From: Massospora cicadina
Lineage: Eukaryota; Entomophthoromycota; Entomophthoromycetes; Entomophthorales; Entomophthoraceae
Assembly: GCA_022478985.1 (NCBI GenBank)
Contig: JAKSZP010009234.1
Location: 186,001 to 250,000 of the forward strand
Direction of reading: 5' to 3'
Length of the DNA: 64,000 nucleotides
Shown here one piece after another: positions 43,109-52,746 of the stretch. The number at the start of each line of letters is the position of its first letter. The first letter of the stretch is position 1. A model generated the notes under the pieces. That model had not been told where the DNA came from. It saw only the letters and a program-made list of their open reading frames with translations, and did not search any database. The position numbers were made by a program, and so were the translations under genes.

Positions 43109-43537
43109 TGGTTAGATGACTTTATAGTAGTAACAGATGCTAAAGACAAGGCTGGGCGACAGGAGGCCCAGAAGGTGAAACTTCAGGCTCTTCCTGACCT
43201 GAAACACAGCTTAGATCACGCTGGGTGTAAGCCAAGCATGCCCAGGTTGATTCTTAATGGGGTGCAAAACGCCCAGCCTCTGATCTCGGCCCAGGCACTA
43301 AAACGAATGATTTATGTTATGAACAAAGATGGTTTGATTTGGTTGATTGGAGAGCAAGGGTTCAAGTCCCTCTCAAGTTATGAAATTTTAGGCTCAGGTA
43401 AAATATGGCTTCAATTGATTACTCAAGTGAAGGCACTTTCGGTGTATTTTACTAAAACGGACAGAAGCATCTGTTTATTGGAGCGTCAAGGCTTGGGTGC
43501 ACTTCCACAGAACCTGAATTTCCCTGGCCCACTTTAA
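43109..43537 (+). CDS. LTR-internal ORF a, 5' LTR copy
   Basis: Reads WLDDFIVVTDAKDKAGRQEA, QKVKLQALPDLKHSLD, then a short stretch in another frame caused by one lost and one gained base, then GVQNAQPLISAQALKRMIYV, MNKDGLIWLIGEQGFKSLSS and on to FPGPL. The compensating pair of indels keeps the rest open. There is no ATG at the LTR start in this copy because the flanking base is C. Function unknown. Confidence 0.45.
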   Translation, partial: WLDDFIVVTDAKDKAGRQEAQKVKLQALPDLKHSLDHAGCKPSMPRLILNGVQNAQPLISAQALKRMIYVMNKDGLIWLIGEQGFKSLSSYEILGSGKIWLQLITQVKALSVYFTKTDRSICLLERQGLGALPQNLNFPGPL

Positions 43538-43613
43538 ATATGTTTTTGCGACCAACATTCCTTGTTGGTTGACTTTTCTTAAATAAAAATACCCGTTTTT
43601 TACATTTTTACTT

Positions 43614-43892
43614 ATGGTTCCTTGGGCTAACTTGGTGGCGGACCTCTTCAGGGAGGTCTCCAACTATGTGGGCCACTACCTTCTATTGCAATTTACCAAA
43701 ATACCAGGTGCTCCCTTGGGCCGCCCAGGTCCCCTCCAGATTGAGGCACCCAAGGCCCCTGACGCCAAGTTACATTTGATTATGGACTCCCCTTTGGGGT
43801 CCACTCAAGCTGTGATATTCCTGTCTTACCTGGTACTTTATGTTGCGCTTTACACCCTTGCCTGGGGTGCCTTTGGCACAGGCACCATTTGA
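43614..43892 (+). CDS. LTR-internal ORF b, 5' LTR copy, with hydrophobic segment
   Basis: 92 residues: NLVADLFREVSNYVGHYLLL, QFTKIPGAPLGRPGPLQIEA, LIMDSPLGSTQAVIFLSYLV, LYVALYTLAWGAF. The last part could span a membrane. The solo LTR at 11449-12346 keeps a diverged version (DNLCADLLKEVLCNV, CAPLGCPGSLQS, at 11620-11823). The 3' LTR copy is at 49600-49824. No known family recognised. Confidence 0.4.
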   Translation: MVPWANLVADLFREVSNYVGHYLLLQFTKIPGAPLGRPGPLQIEAPKAPDAKLHLIMDSPLGSTQAVIFLSYLVLYVALYTLAWGAFGTGTI

Positions 43893-44097
43893 GGTGCCTT
43901 CCTTCCCATTATTCTAATGGCTAGTTCCCTAGCAATATGGGTTTGCATCCCACATCACCTTTCTGGTAACGAGAGAGTTACAGACACTCTCTTTACATTA
44001 GTCAACCAACCTTTTTATTATATGTGCATAAGAATTATCCGTGTGGGACTTTCATTATTAGTAAATTGGGTGCGCTGGCCATTTGTCACTGCCACGA

Positions 44098-44110
44098 TGG
44101 TGCTCACCAC
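44098..44110 (+). promoter_or_regulatory. Primer-site-like sequence of Gypsy-3, displaced
   Basis: TGGTGCTCACCAC differs by one base from the Gypsy-1 and Gypsy-2 primer sites but lies 100 nt inside the LTR border. It may be a coincidence, a relic, or evidence that the left LTR border is misjudged. Confidence 0.35.
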
Positions 44111-44199
44111 AGTTTTCTCATTTGGTTTTGTATTGGTGCATCTCGGCGTTATCCTTGCAACTACCAATTGGGAAGTGCTCATCCTTCCTGCTCGTACCT

Positions 44200-45428
44200 G
44201 GTGGTCTCAGACTTTTTGCAATCCTAATATCATGATTCCCCACCTTTCTCCCAAGATTTAATCAGAAATTCATCAGGCCTTAGCTTCCTTGGAGCCAAAA
44301 CCCTCATTAGGAAAAAACAATTTGTCTAGTTCACATCCACTTTTTTGAGTAGTGGATCTATTGTCCCAGTTGTCTCCTGAGGCGGGTGACTAGGTTTTGT
44401 GGTACTCCGCACACAGCCGCTCTTGTGGCAAGTAATAGAGGGTTTGGAACAGTTCTTGGAGCAGAATTGACCTGATGAAGCATCCCTTCATTCCTTCTTC
44501 GAGTTTTTTTCTCTGCATCAAGTGGGTCGTCTGATGAAAGTATACTTGAGTGAATTCTGAGAAAAATTACAGGCTTTGCCATTAACTGACGAAGTTAAAA
44601 TGTCATTTCTCCCTTTGACCTTGGACATATCAATGCGAAACTCCCCAATTTGGCAGTCACCTCCTTTTAAATTTGAACAGCTTGTTGAAACCCTTTGGGG
44701 TAGTTTCTCCACCCCAACCCAGAAGGGGCCAGGTAATTTGGCTGTCATCAGATCAAATCATATAAATATGGAAGCCAAAAAGTCACGCGCTTCTGGAAAT
44801 GAGGGAATCTTATTCTTTGAATCCTTCTACTTCTTCCAAATTTGGAACTGTACAGGGGTCTATCCCTGAGAATGAAGTAAAGGTTTCAGATGATTCCGCT
44901 GCGATGATGTCACCCATGATTGTCCCTATTTATAGCGCGTCCTCAACTAGTGATTTTTTCTTGAAACGTGAGATGCTTCCCACTGATTTCCTCCCCATCT
45001 TGGAAATTGAGAACATTGGAGGGTCCAAACCCAAATTTAGCAAAAAAGGATTCCGTTATCATTTTCTCTCCCCAACATGTTTCTGAGGTGCATGCTGAGG
45101 CATCAACTCTAGGCTTGGAAGTGTTGGCCTTGGATAGCGATGCACACCGAACCCTTGGAGTGAGTGTGGGTTCGTTAGAACTGAAAAACGCGTTTTATAA
45201 TGCAAACAATTTATCCCAAAACGAATTGTTTATTTGCTCATATGGTCTGGAGGAGGACTCTATTTCAGTCTATCAGATTACTCCTGAGAACCCTCATTTG
45301 ACCCCTACCATGATTAGGGGTTCTCAGAAAGTGGAAAAGGAACTTCGTCACAAATATAAAGATGTATATGCACCTGCAGAAGGTGTGGTAGGATATGTAG
45401 CCTCAGTAGTAAGAGTGGCCCACTATCC
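44200..45428 (+). pseudogene. Gypsy-3 gag region, unrecognised and frameshifted
   Basis: Overlapping frames 44576-44869, 44799-45086 and 44968-45501 cover the place of gag. Text includes PIWQSPPFKFEQLVETLWGS, KKSRASGNEGILFF, DFLPILEIENIGGSKPKFSK and VEKELRHKYKDVYAPAEG. I see no capsid signature and no zinc knuckle. Assignment is by position before the protease. Confidence 0.5.
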
Positions 45429-45977
45429 TTGCCCTTCTATGATTCCAAAACATACCCTGATGGCTTTTTCAAGCCAGAGGAAGAATTTTCTGGTGAGTTG
45501 ATGGCGTTTTCTGCGTTGAATAAATCCCATTCTGGATATTTCTTGTTGACTGCTACCCTTACATCCTCTTATGGAAAGTTCAGCACAACTATTTTGGTGG
45601 ATACTGGTGCCTCAAATAATTTTATTGACCAAAACCTTGCTGACTACCTTGAGTTGAGTTACTCACCAGGTGGTATGGTTAGAGGTGGGGCTTCTCAAGG
45701 TATCCCCACACTAAACATCATGGAGTCAGTCAATTTCCAGGTAGGTTCTAATCTATTGTTTGACCAGTTTCAAGCTATCAGAAACCTCTTGTTTCCCATC
45801 ATTTTGGGTGTTGAGTGGTGGTGGAAGTTTGACGTCAGAACGAATTTGAAAGAAAACACTTTATCCTTGTCTTTGACAAATGGTCACCAGTTGATTGTTT
45901 CTCTGTCTGAGGAGAACGCCCAAGGCAAATTACCCATTGGCCCAATGTTCCCAGTCCATATCTTGCCCCTTTGCTGA
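45429..45977 (+). CDS. Gypsy-3 aspartic protease
   Basis: 182 open residues. The catalytic motif DTGAS is at 45600-45614 within TTILVDTGASNNFIDQ, followed by NLLFPIILGVEWWWKFDVRT, the second half of the retroviral-type fold. The protein probably belonged to a Gag-Pol polyprotein; it is closed by a stop before RT. The chosen ATG is only the first in the frame and has no independent support. Confidence 0.85.
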   Translation: MPFYDSKTYPDGFFKPEEEFSGELMAFSALNKSHSGYFLLTATLTSSYGKFSTTILVDTGASNNFIDQNLADYLELSYSPGGMVRGGASQGIPTLNIMESVNFQVGSNLLFDQFQAIRNLLFPIILGVEWWWKFDVRTNLKENTLSLSLTNGHQLIVSLSEENAQGKLPIGPMFPVHILPLC

Positions 45978-46009
45978 AGCCCACCGTGGGACTTTCCTAA
46001 CCTTCTTGT

Positions 46010-46620
46010 TTGGAGGAGTTGGCATCTTCTTTTGATGCAGCTTCAGCTAGTATGCTACCAGAACATTCCGAGTTTGATTGTGAATTTAAACTTACTGTGG
46101 ATCTGGTGCGTATTTCTTCCCCCATATACCCATTGACTGCCCGGGAGGAAGAGGTTTTAGATGTATGGGTGAAGGAGCAGTTGGCCAAAGGTGCCATCTT
46201 ACAGCGTACCTCCCCTGTTTGCTCCCCACTTCTCTTTTCTGGAGAAGGCTGATGGACTTTATGTCCGTGTGTCAATTATGGAAACTTCAACAATGTGACT
46301 GTACCCGACCTCCATCACATCCCATTGGATTCCCAGATTGCACGCTATGTGGAAAAGGCAAAGGTCTTCTTCAAGCTGGAATGCCTCGATGCATTCAATC
46401 AAATCCGGATAAAGAAGGGCCAGGAATGGTTAACTGCATTCCGCACCTGAAAAGGAATTTTCCAGTTCTGGGTTATGCCATTTGGGCTTAAGAATGCCCC
46501 TGCCATCTTTCAAAGCTGCATTGATGTTGCGTTGGGAGACTTATTGGGGGTATGTGCAGTTGCCTACATGGATGACATTCTGGTGTTTTCCCCCTAAGCA
46601 TGAGTCACATGCAGTACACC
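46010..46620 (+). pseudogene. Gypsy-3 reverse transcriptase
   Basis: The N-terminal frame (46010-46252) has SSPIYPLTAREEEVLDVWVK, EQLAKGAILQRTSPVCSPLL. One shift leads to VNYGNFNNVTVPDLHHIPL, KLECLDAFNQIRIKKGQEW, and after a stop WVMPFGLKNAPAIFQSCID and the intact YMDD (46565-46576). A shift at about 46590 breaks the thumb. The catalytic motif is preserved, but no continuous enzyme exists. Confidence 0.9.
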
Positions 46621-46736
46621 TTTGACAAGTATTGGAGAGATTGAGGGCCGCTTGCCTTACCCTCAAGATTAGTAAATGAGAATTCTTCAAATCCCAATTT
46701 ACTTTTCTGGGCAACGTCGTTTTTGACCATGGCCAT

Positions 46737-47500
46737 ATGATAACTCCAGACAAAGAGAGGGCTATTTGTGAGTGGCCTACCCCCACCTCTGTCAAGGAAC
46801 TGAGGAGCTTTTTGGGGACGTGTACGTTCCTCAAGAAGTTCACACCCAATCTCTCCGAGGTGGCAGCCCTCTTATATAAGGCCAGCGGTGCCAAGGTGCT
46901 TCAGTGGTCCCCATTTTGGAGGATGCTTTTCAAGCGGTGAAGTGCACCTTGTTATCCACATCCGTCCTTCGTCATGTTGACCCTACAAAGGAGTTCATTG
47001 TGTCCTCAGATGCTTCCAACCTCACCTTTTTGGCTGCCCTGTTACAGGTGGGTGAAGATGGGTCTGAGCATCCAGTGGGATATTTTTCTAGGAAGTTGTC
47101 TCTACATGAGTTAAATTACGCCGTATATGACAAGGAGTTATTAGCAGTGGTGGAGGCGCTGATTTACTGGCGTCACCACTTACATGGCTCTTCCCAACCA
47201 TTCTGGGTATGCACAGACCACCGAGCCCTGTTGTACTACCATGCTCCACATGTTCTAACACCACGACAGACCTGTTGGAATAAGACCATTGCCCTATTTA
47301 CATTTTCCTATGAGTTCACCAAGGGCAAGGAGAATGGTTTGGCGGAAGCTTTGAGCCGCAACCCTGCTTTGGCTCCCAATCCAAAGGAGGTAGAGATTCA
47401 CAACACCCAGTTGATGATTCCACCGAGTATGATTCTACCTCAACTTCCTAAGTCCCTGGTACAGACGCCAGCGCTCATGCCTCTGGAAAATGCAGCATAA
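46737..47500 (+). pseudogene. Gypsy-3 RNase H
   Basis: 46737-46940 gives the RT-RNase H connection (KERAICEWPTPTSVKELRSF, LGTCTFLKKFTPNLSEVAAL). After a shift at about 46915 the 198-residue frame to 47500 has FIVSSDASNLTFLAALLQ, YDKELLAVVEALIYWRHHLH and CTDHRALLYYH, with Asp, Glu and Asp at the expected catalytic places, ending KENGLAEALSRNP. Confidence 0.9.
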
Positions 47501-47506
47501 TATAGT

Positions 47507-48607
47507 ATGTTTAGAAAGGTAGTTCTTTCTCAGCCGTTATCAGCTGAATATGCTGTTGTTCTCGCTAAGATCGCCCTGAATCAGGAGGACTTATCCAGGG
47601 GTTATCACGTGAAGGATGAGATGGTGTGGTTTCAGGGTCGCCTATGGGTTCCTGCTAAACCACTGCGCCTGGAGATCATCCAGGACCATAATGACGGAAT
47701 CACTGTTGGTCATCATGGGAAAGCAAAGACCTTGGAGTTGATACGACGCACTTACGATTGGAAGGGCTTGCCTGTTCAGGTAGGGCGGTACTGTAAAGAG
47801 TGCCTGATCTGCAATTAAATGAAACCCAATAAGCAAACTTTAGCAGGGTTGCTGGTACCAGTCCAAAAGGCTGAAGGGCCCTGGACTTCCTTATCAGTGG
47901 ATTTCATTGTGGAGTTACCCGTTTCAGATGGGTATTATGCAATCATGGTGGTGGTGGACCGCTTTACAAAGTTCGCCCACTTTATTCCTTGCAGAACAAC
48001 TATAACTGCTGCTGAAATGGCTAGGCTCTTCGTTGCCCATGTATTTGCGCTTCATGGGGTTCCTCAAGAAATCATTAGTGACTGGGGACCCCAATTTACC
48101 TCCGTCTTTTGGGAAGAGTTGTGTAAAACTCTTCAGATTCGCCACTGCCGTTCAACTGCTTATCACCCCCAATCAGATGGGCAGACTGAGCGAGTGAAAC
48201 ATTGCTTGGAACAATTTCTGCGTTGTTACACCACCGCAGACCATTCAGATTGGGTTCCTCACCTTCCTATAGCCCAGTTTAGTTATAACAACTCTTTGCA
48301 TTCATCAATTGGTTGTTCACCCTTTTTTGCTAACCATGGCTTTAACCCTGCTTTTAGCATGGAACCATGCTGTGGTTCCAAAGTGGAAGCGGTGCTGGAC
48401 TTTGACAAGACTATCAAGAAGGTCCACCAGGGGGTGTCCACAAGTTTGGAGGCGGATATGCTGATTTATAAGGAGAATGCTGAGGGAAAGCGCCAAGTGG
48501 GTTCAGCATACAAGAAAGGGGACCTCGTGATGCTTGATGCTTGCAACATCCCTATCAAGCAGCCATGCAAAAGCTGGGTCCAAAGAGGATTGGTCCTTAC
48601 CGTGTAG
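47507..48607 (+). pseudogene. Gypsy-3 integrase (one stop codon)
   Basis: 47507-47818 carries the HHCC zinc-binding domain (TVGHHGKAKTLELIRRTYDW, YCKECLICN), then TAA. The next frame continues directly (47819-48607) with the core: Asp28 in SVDFIVELP, Asp88 in ISDWGPQFTSVFWEE and Glu124 in QSDGQTERVKH, a DD35E spacing. YNNSLHSSIGCSPFFANHGF follows. Apart from the TAA the core is well preserved. A shift near 48570 leads into the chromodomain frame. Confidence 0.9.
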
Positions 48608-49035
48608 TTAGAAAGGTGGGACATGCCTCATACCAGTTGGATCTTCCCTCCACATTTCGGATCTTCTCCATCTTTCATGAAAGCAAGTTGACATTGTTTG
48701 AGGGCCCTCCTCCTGTGACTCCTGAGGCTTATCTTGTGGATGGGGCACCAGAATGGGAAGTGGAGGAAATAGTAGCCTCCCACCGGGTTAAGCGACGCCT
48801 TGAGTACCTGGTATCCTGGAAAGGGTTTGACGCAGCAGAGAACAGTTGGGTGCCAGCATGGGATTGTGTACATGCCCAAGACCTGATCAAATCTTTCCAT
48901 AATCTATTTCCTGAGGCTGCAGGATCTCAGCCCAAGCCGGCCGTTGCTGCTATGAAGTTGCCACCAGCACATAAGAACTTCTCCTTAGCAAACGCCCCTG
49001 GAGGGGGGTGGAGCACAAGAAGGAGGAGAGGGTAA
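48541..49035 (+). CDS. Gypsy-3 integrase C-terminus with chromodomain
   Basis: 164 residues. GPYRVVRKVGHASYQLDLP and IFHESKLTLFEG are the GPY/F module. Residues 71-122 form a chromodomain (EVEEIVASHRVKRRLEYLVS, WKGFDAAENSWVPAWDC). Trp93 and Trp103 are present, while the first aromatic cage position is not. Chromodomains of such integrases direct insertion to chromatin with particular histone marks. The frame ends in RRRR just before the 3' LTR. Confidence 0.9.
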   Translation: MQHPYQAAMQKLGPKRIGPYRVVRKVGHASYQLDLPSTFRIFSIFHESKLTLFEGPPPVTPEAYLVDGAPEWEVEEIVASHRVKRRLEYLVSWKGFDAAENSWVPAWDCVHAQDLIKSFHNLFPEAAGSQPKPAVAAMKLPPAHKNFSLANAPGGGWSTRRRRG

Positions 49036-49469
49036 TGTCATGGTTAGATGACTTTATAGTAGTAACAGATGCTAAAGACAAGGCTGGGCGACAGGAGGCC
49101 CAGAAGGTGAAACTTCAGGCTCTTCCTGACCTGAGACACAGCTTAGATCAACGCTGGGTGCAAGCCAAGCATGCCCATGTTGATTCTAATGGGGTGCAAA
49201 ACGCCCAGCCTCTGATCTCGTCCCAGGCACTAAAACGAATGATTTATGTTATGAACAAAGATGGTTTGATTTGGTTGATTGGAGAGCAAGGGTTCAAGTC
49301 CCGCTCAAGTTATGAAATTTTAGGCTCAGGTAAAATATGGCTTCAATTGATTACTCAAGTGAAGGCACTTTCGGTGTATTTTACTAAAATGGACAGAAGC
49401 ATTCGTTTATTGAAGCGTCAAGGCTTGGGTGCACTTCTGCAGAACCTGATTTTCCCTGGCCCACTTTAA
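49008..49469 (+). CDS. LTR-internal ORF a, 3' LTR copy
   Basis: 153 open residues, overlapping the end of pol in another frame. Core text: MSWLDDFIVVTDAKDKAGRQ, EAQKVKLQALPDLRHSLDQR, WVQAKHAHVDSNGVQNAQPL, MIYVMNKDGLIWLIGEQGFK, ending LIFPGPL. The Met before SW is formed by an A from the flank plus TG of the LTR. The frame is kept in the 5' LTR and partly in the distant solo LTR. No known domain; it could be a protein or a chance frame. Confidence 0.45.
   Translation: MEHKKEERVMSWLDDFIVVTDAKDKAGRQEAQKVKLQALPDLRHSLDQRWVQAKHAHVDSNGVQNAQPLISSQALKRMIYVMNKDGLIWLIGEQGFKSRSSYEILGSGKIWLQLITQVKALSVYFTKMDRSIRLLKRQGLGALLQNLIFPGPL
49017..49032 (+). promoter_or_regulatory. Polypurine tract of Gypsy-3
   Basis: AAGAAGGAGGAGAGGG, 3 nt before the 3' LTR. 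It overlaps the last codons of pol. Confidence 0.8.
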
Positions 49470-49929
49470 ATATGTTTTTGCGACCAACATTCCTTGTTGG
49501 TTGACTTTTCTTAAATAAAAATACCCATTTTTTTACATTTTTACTTATGTTTCCTTGGGCTAACTTGGTGGAGGACCTCTTCAGGGGGTCTCCAACTATG
49601 TGGGCCACTACCTTCTATTGCAATTTACCAAAATACCAGGTGCTCCCTTGGGCCGCCCAGGTCCCCTCCAGATTGAGGCACCCAAGGCCCCTGACGCCAA
49701 GTTACATTTGATTATGGACTCCCCTCTGGGGTCCACTCAAGCTGTGATATTCCTGTCTTACCTGGTACTTTATGTTGCGCTTTACACTCTTGCCTGGGGT
49801 GCCTTTGTCACAGGCACCGTTTGAGGTGCCTTCCTTCCCATTCTTCTAACGGCTAGTTCCCTAACAATGTGGGTTTGCATCCTACATCACCTTGCTGGGA
49901 ACGAGAGAGTTACAGACACTCTCTTGACA
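49036..49929 (+). repeat. Gypsy-3 3' LTR
   Basis: 894 bp, TGTCATGG...CTTGACA. TGTCA and TGACA are perfect inverted ends in this copy. Confidence 0.9.
49600..49824 (+). CDS. LTR-internal ORF b, 3' LTR copy
   Basis: 74 residues: HYLLLQFTKIPGAPLGRPGP, LIMDSPLGSTQAVIFLSYLV, YVALYTLAWGAFVTGTV. Shorter than the 5' copy because one base is missing near 49585. Confidence 0.35.
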   Translation: MGHYLLLQFTKIPGAPLGRPGPLQIEAPKAPDAKLHLIMDSPLGSTQAVIFLSYLVLYVALYTLAWGAFVTGTV

Positions 49930-49934
49930 ATTTC

Positions 49935-51358
49935 TATATTGTTGCCAAAACCAGAAAAATAATCAGGATTTTTATAAAGTTCTGACTCTGTTAGTATGCC
50001 TATCTAAATAAAAGCTTAATATTTTAAGCAACAAAACTATAAGAAAATATAGGAACTAGAAAAATTTTATGGAGATATTAAACATTAACTACTTATAAGA
50101 ATGCCTTTATAATTATCTTACACTGTTTATAATATATTTTAAGAAAAGCTTATAAAGCCTTATTATAGTGTATCACTGATAAAGTAAGATCTGATATATT
50201 ATATTTATAAACAGCTTCTATGTAAAAATAGACTCTTTTAAATAATCCACAAAGGGTTGGGTAACTAGAGACAAGTTGGGGGCTATAGCGCTGACATAAC
50301 TCAAGATAAACACCTTTATATCACTTTATAAGTTTTTGAAGGAATAATTCTTGTAGTTGAAGCAAACATGCTTTAATATACTAAAATCTCTTGAAACCAG
50401 GATAGAGTGTAGAGGGAGATACTTTAATTTTATAGCTCACAAATAAATTTAGTCCTTGTATGAGTAAATCTTTCATGGCATCTGTTGGCCAAGCATGGTT
50501 AAAGAACATCTAAAATTAAATATATCTTTTTTTTAGCACTAGATGGTAAAATTAAATATATCTTTAATTTTAAATCACAACTTTATTATGAGTTCTTGTT
50601 AGGTCAATAAAAACAGACAGAGGAACTCAAAGTCATTTAGCTTCTTGAAATATTCACAAACTTATAATGTCATAACTCATTGTAATATAAAAAATACTGT
50701 CAAAGTATTATGAATTTTTATTCCTTTGAACAAGTTCTATAGTGACAATTTTCTGGCTATTCTATTGGCAATGACTCCAAAATTTACCAATTATACCTTA
50801 GATTATGACCTAAACTTTGGTGTTTATAACCTAAATACTTTACTATCTATGTTCAATACATTGTTAATTGACTGTTGACTCACCATCCCAGTAACACCAG
50901 TATGCTCAACCTTTTAGTTATAAAATACTGCTATGCCAAAATAATGATTTATCTGTAAAACTCTCTATCCTCTCAGTTGCTGCATTATAAACCTAGAATA
51001 AAGGATTTAAACTAATTTATTAAAGTAGACTCTAAGACTTCAAAATAGCCTGTTTATAGCTACCATGGAACTTTTACATTGCTGATTATCTAACTTAATC
51101 TCTATTTTTGTCAGCAATATTTATAGATTATAGACTGTTTTTTACTATTCTAACTCTCTCATTTATTCTGTATCTAGATAATTATATACCTTTTATATTG
51201 TTTGCACTAATAGCTTTTTAAACTTTGCATATAGGTCCTTATTTACTTCAACTCATTTAAAAATATATAATTGTAAGCCAAATGATCAGCAATTTTATCT
51301 AATCTTTTAACCTCTTTTCAGTGGAAGACTTTATGATTATAAGAAGCTTATAAATATC
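49935..51358. other. AT-rich spacer of 1.4 kb
   Basis: Strongly AT-rich with no reading frame of note, no tRNA-like boxes and no repeat recognised. This may be genuine intergenic DNA. Confidence 0.55.
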
Positions 51359-51371
51359 AAGAATTTCTGGG

Positions 51372-51660
51372 GGTGGAAGGCGAGTCGGTAGGGTGTACGG
51401 CTACCAACCTGAAGGTTGCGGGTTCGATTCCCGCCCTTCGCACATCGATCGGGGTGCCAGCCGAAGGAAACTATTGGCGGTTAGTAGGTATAATAACACG
51501 AAAACCTTACCCATGACGTAACCAGAAAAATCCGAGTCCCGATCCGGAGGTGAAAAAACTTTCTACGACAGAGTTGACCCTGCTCAGGTTTCATGTCGAT
51601 ACTTTCTCTATTTCGGTAATGTCCGTCCCCCGGTCGGCTTGCCTCGAATAAATAAAATAA
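51372..51660 (+). mobile_element. SINE-1, tRNA-derived SINE with LINE tail
   Basis: Perfect 13-bp duplications AAGAATTTCTGGG at 51359-51371 and 51661-51673. The head (51372-51443) has an A-box-like AGTCGGTAGGGTGTACGG and a perfect T-arm GCGGG-TTCGATT-CCCGC containing the exact B box GGTTCGATTCC. The body is about 170 bp. The end, GGTAATGTCCGTCCCCCGG, TCGGCTTGCCTCGAATAAAT, is the LINE tail with intact hairpin (51623-51637). The best preserved SINE here. RNA polymerase III transcription is expected from the boxes. Confidence 0.9.
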
Positions 51661-51673
51661 AAGAATTTCTGGG

Positions 51674-52533
51674 TTGTAACTAAAAATTTATATATTTTTA
51701 TAGAAAAGCCCTAATAAAATAAAGAAAAACACAGATGGCACCTTATCTTTAAGCTCTGTACCAGTGCTTGAATACTATAAACCTAATTGAGCTTTATTTT
51801 TATCTGCATATAAGATTTTGGTGTGTTTGTTTACCAAATACAAACTATTTTGTATAAAAATGTGGGTTTTACCAATACATGAGTATCTATGGAAGAATAT
51901 TAGAAATCAGGTCTACTATAATCTATATAAGATGATAAAAAGATACAAAATCATAACTTTTTATCAACATCTTTATAAGATTATAAAATACTAATCTATT
52001 GGCAAAAAATTACTCTTCTCTTTAAAAAACATTTTATTTCATCAATAATCATAGTTGCTAGTATTTAGAGTAGATTATTGATCTATTAAGAGATAAAACT
52101 TGTTTTTTACAAAAAAGCAATTAAGCTAAAACTAAACTTACTGCTATTTAAGCTATACGCATCTATAATTTTCAACTTAGCTTACATCACATTGCCTTAT
52201 TAACTAAAAATAATCAATTATAGTATATAAATGATTTTTATATATTAAATTAAAGCATAGGATAGCTTTTTGTTGTTTTTTTAGCAATAAACTGTATATA
52301 AAAGCTTTTTTGTCTTGTTTACTTTCATCTCTATAAAAATACTTACTTTGTTTATATTTTACATATTATAAAAGCACCTATATAATTTTAGCAGCACAGA
52401 TCCTCTCATAATAACTTATACTATAGGCTCAATATTTGTGAGATTTGATCTAAACCACATGAACAATTTTTATTTAGAAGTTAGTATATTTTACTAATGT
52501 GAAACTGAGGCTTTAATTGATCTTGCCCTTATG
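51674..52533. other. AT-rich spacer
   Basis: No coding sequence or repeat recognised between SINE-1 and LINE-C. Confidence 0.5.
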
Positions 52534-52553
52534 CTAATTTTAATCTATTTTAT

Positions 52554-52600
52554 TTGTATGAGGATGGCTGACCAGGGGACAGACACATCCGATATGTAGG
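52554..52600 (-). repeat. Conserved LINE 3' tail (LINE-C)
   Basis: Minus strand: CGGATGTGT, stem-loop CTGTCC-CCT-GGTCAG (52568-52582), CCATCCTCATACAAATA. The second stem pair is U-A instead of C-G, with both sides changed. Confidence 0.85.
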
Positions 52601-52746
52601 AGAAAAGAGGAGGCGGAAAGAACAGAAGCGGGAAGAGAGAGCAAAGCAAAAAAAAGAGAACAATAAATATGACTTGGCACACTTTTGTGTGTCTGAGGGG
52701 CCACGGGTGGTGGGTGACTAGACCTTGAGTGGCATGGCGACCCTGG

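Larger units (their letters stand above)
43104..43997 (+). repeat. Gypsy-3 5' LTR
   Basis: 894 bp, nearly identical to 49036-49929. Both contain two long frames (see separate entries). Near the right end CACTCTCTTTACA corresponds to CACTCTCTTGACA in the 3' LTR. Confidence 0.9.
43104..49929 (+). mobile_element. Gypsy-3, chromodomain Ty3/gypsy retrotransposon (chromovirus)
   Basis: 6826 bp. LTRs of 894 bp each (43104-43997 and 49036-49929) begin TGTCATGG and end TTACA/TGACA. Flanks GTTTC (43099-43103) and ATTTC (49930-49934) form a 5-bp duplication with one mismatch. Internal order: gag-like, protease DTGAS, RT YMDD, RNase H, integrase DD35E, chromodomain. The two LTRs differ by few changes, so it is the youngest LTR element here, though pol has several frameshifts and stops. 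Confidence 0.95.

Noticed and set aside
44358..44748. Minus-strand frames in the Gypsy-3 gag region
   Set aside because: Opposite to the element and without recognisable motifs.
51372..51443. Functional tRNA gene
   Set aside because: The T-arm is perfect, but the anticodon arm and acceptor stem pair poorly, and the sequence continues into a SINE body and LINE tail between target duplications.
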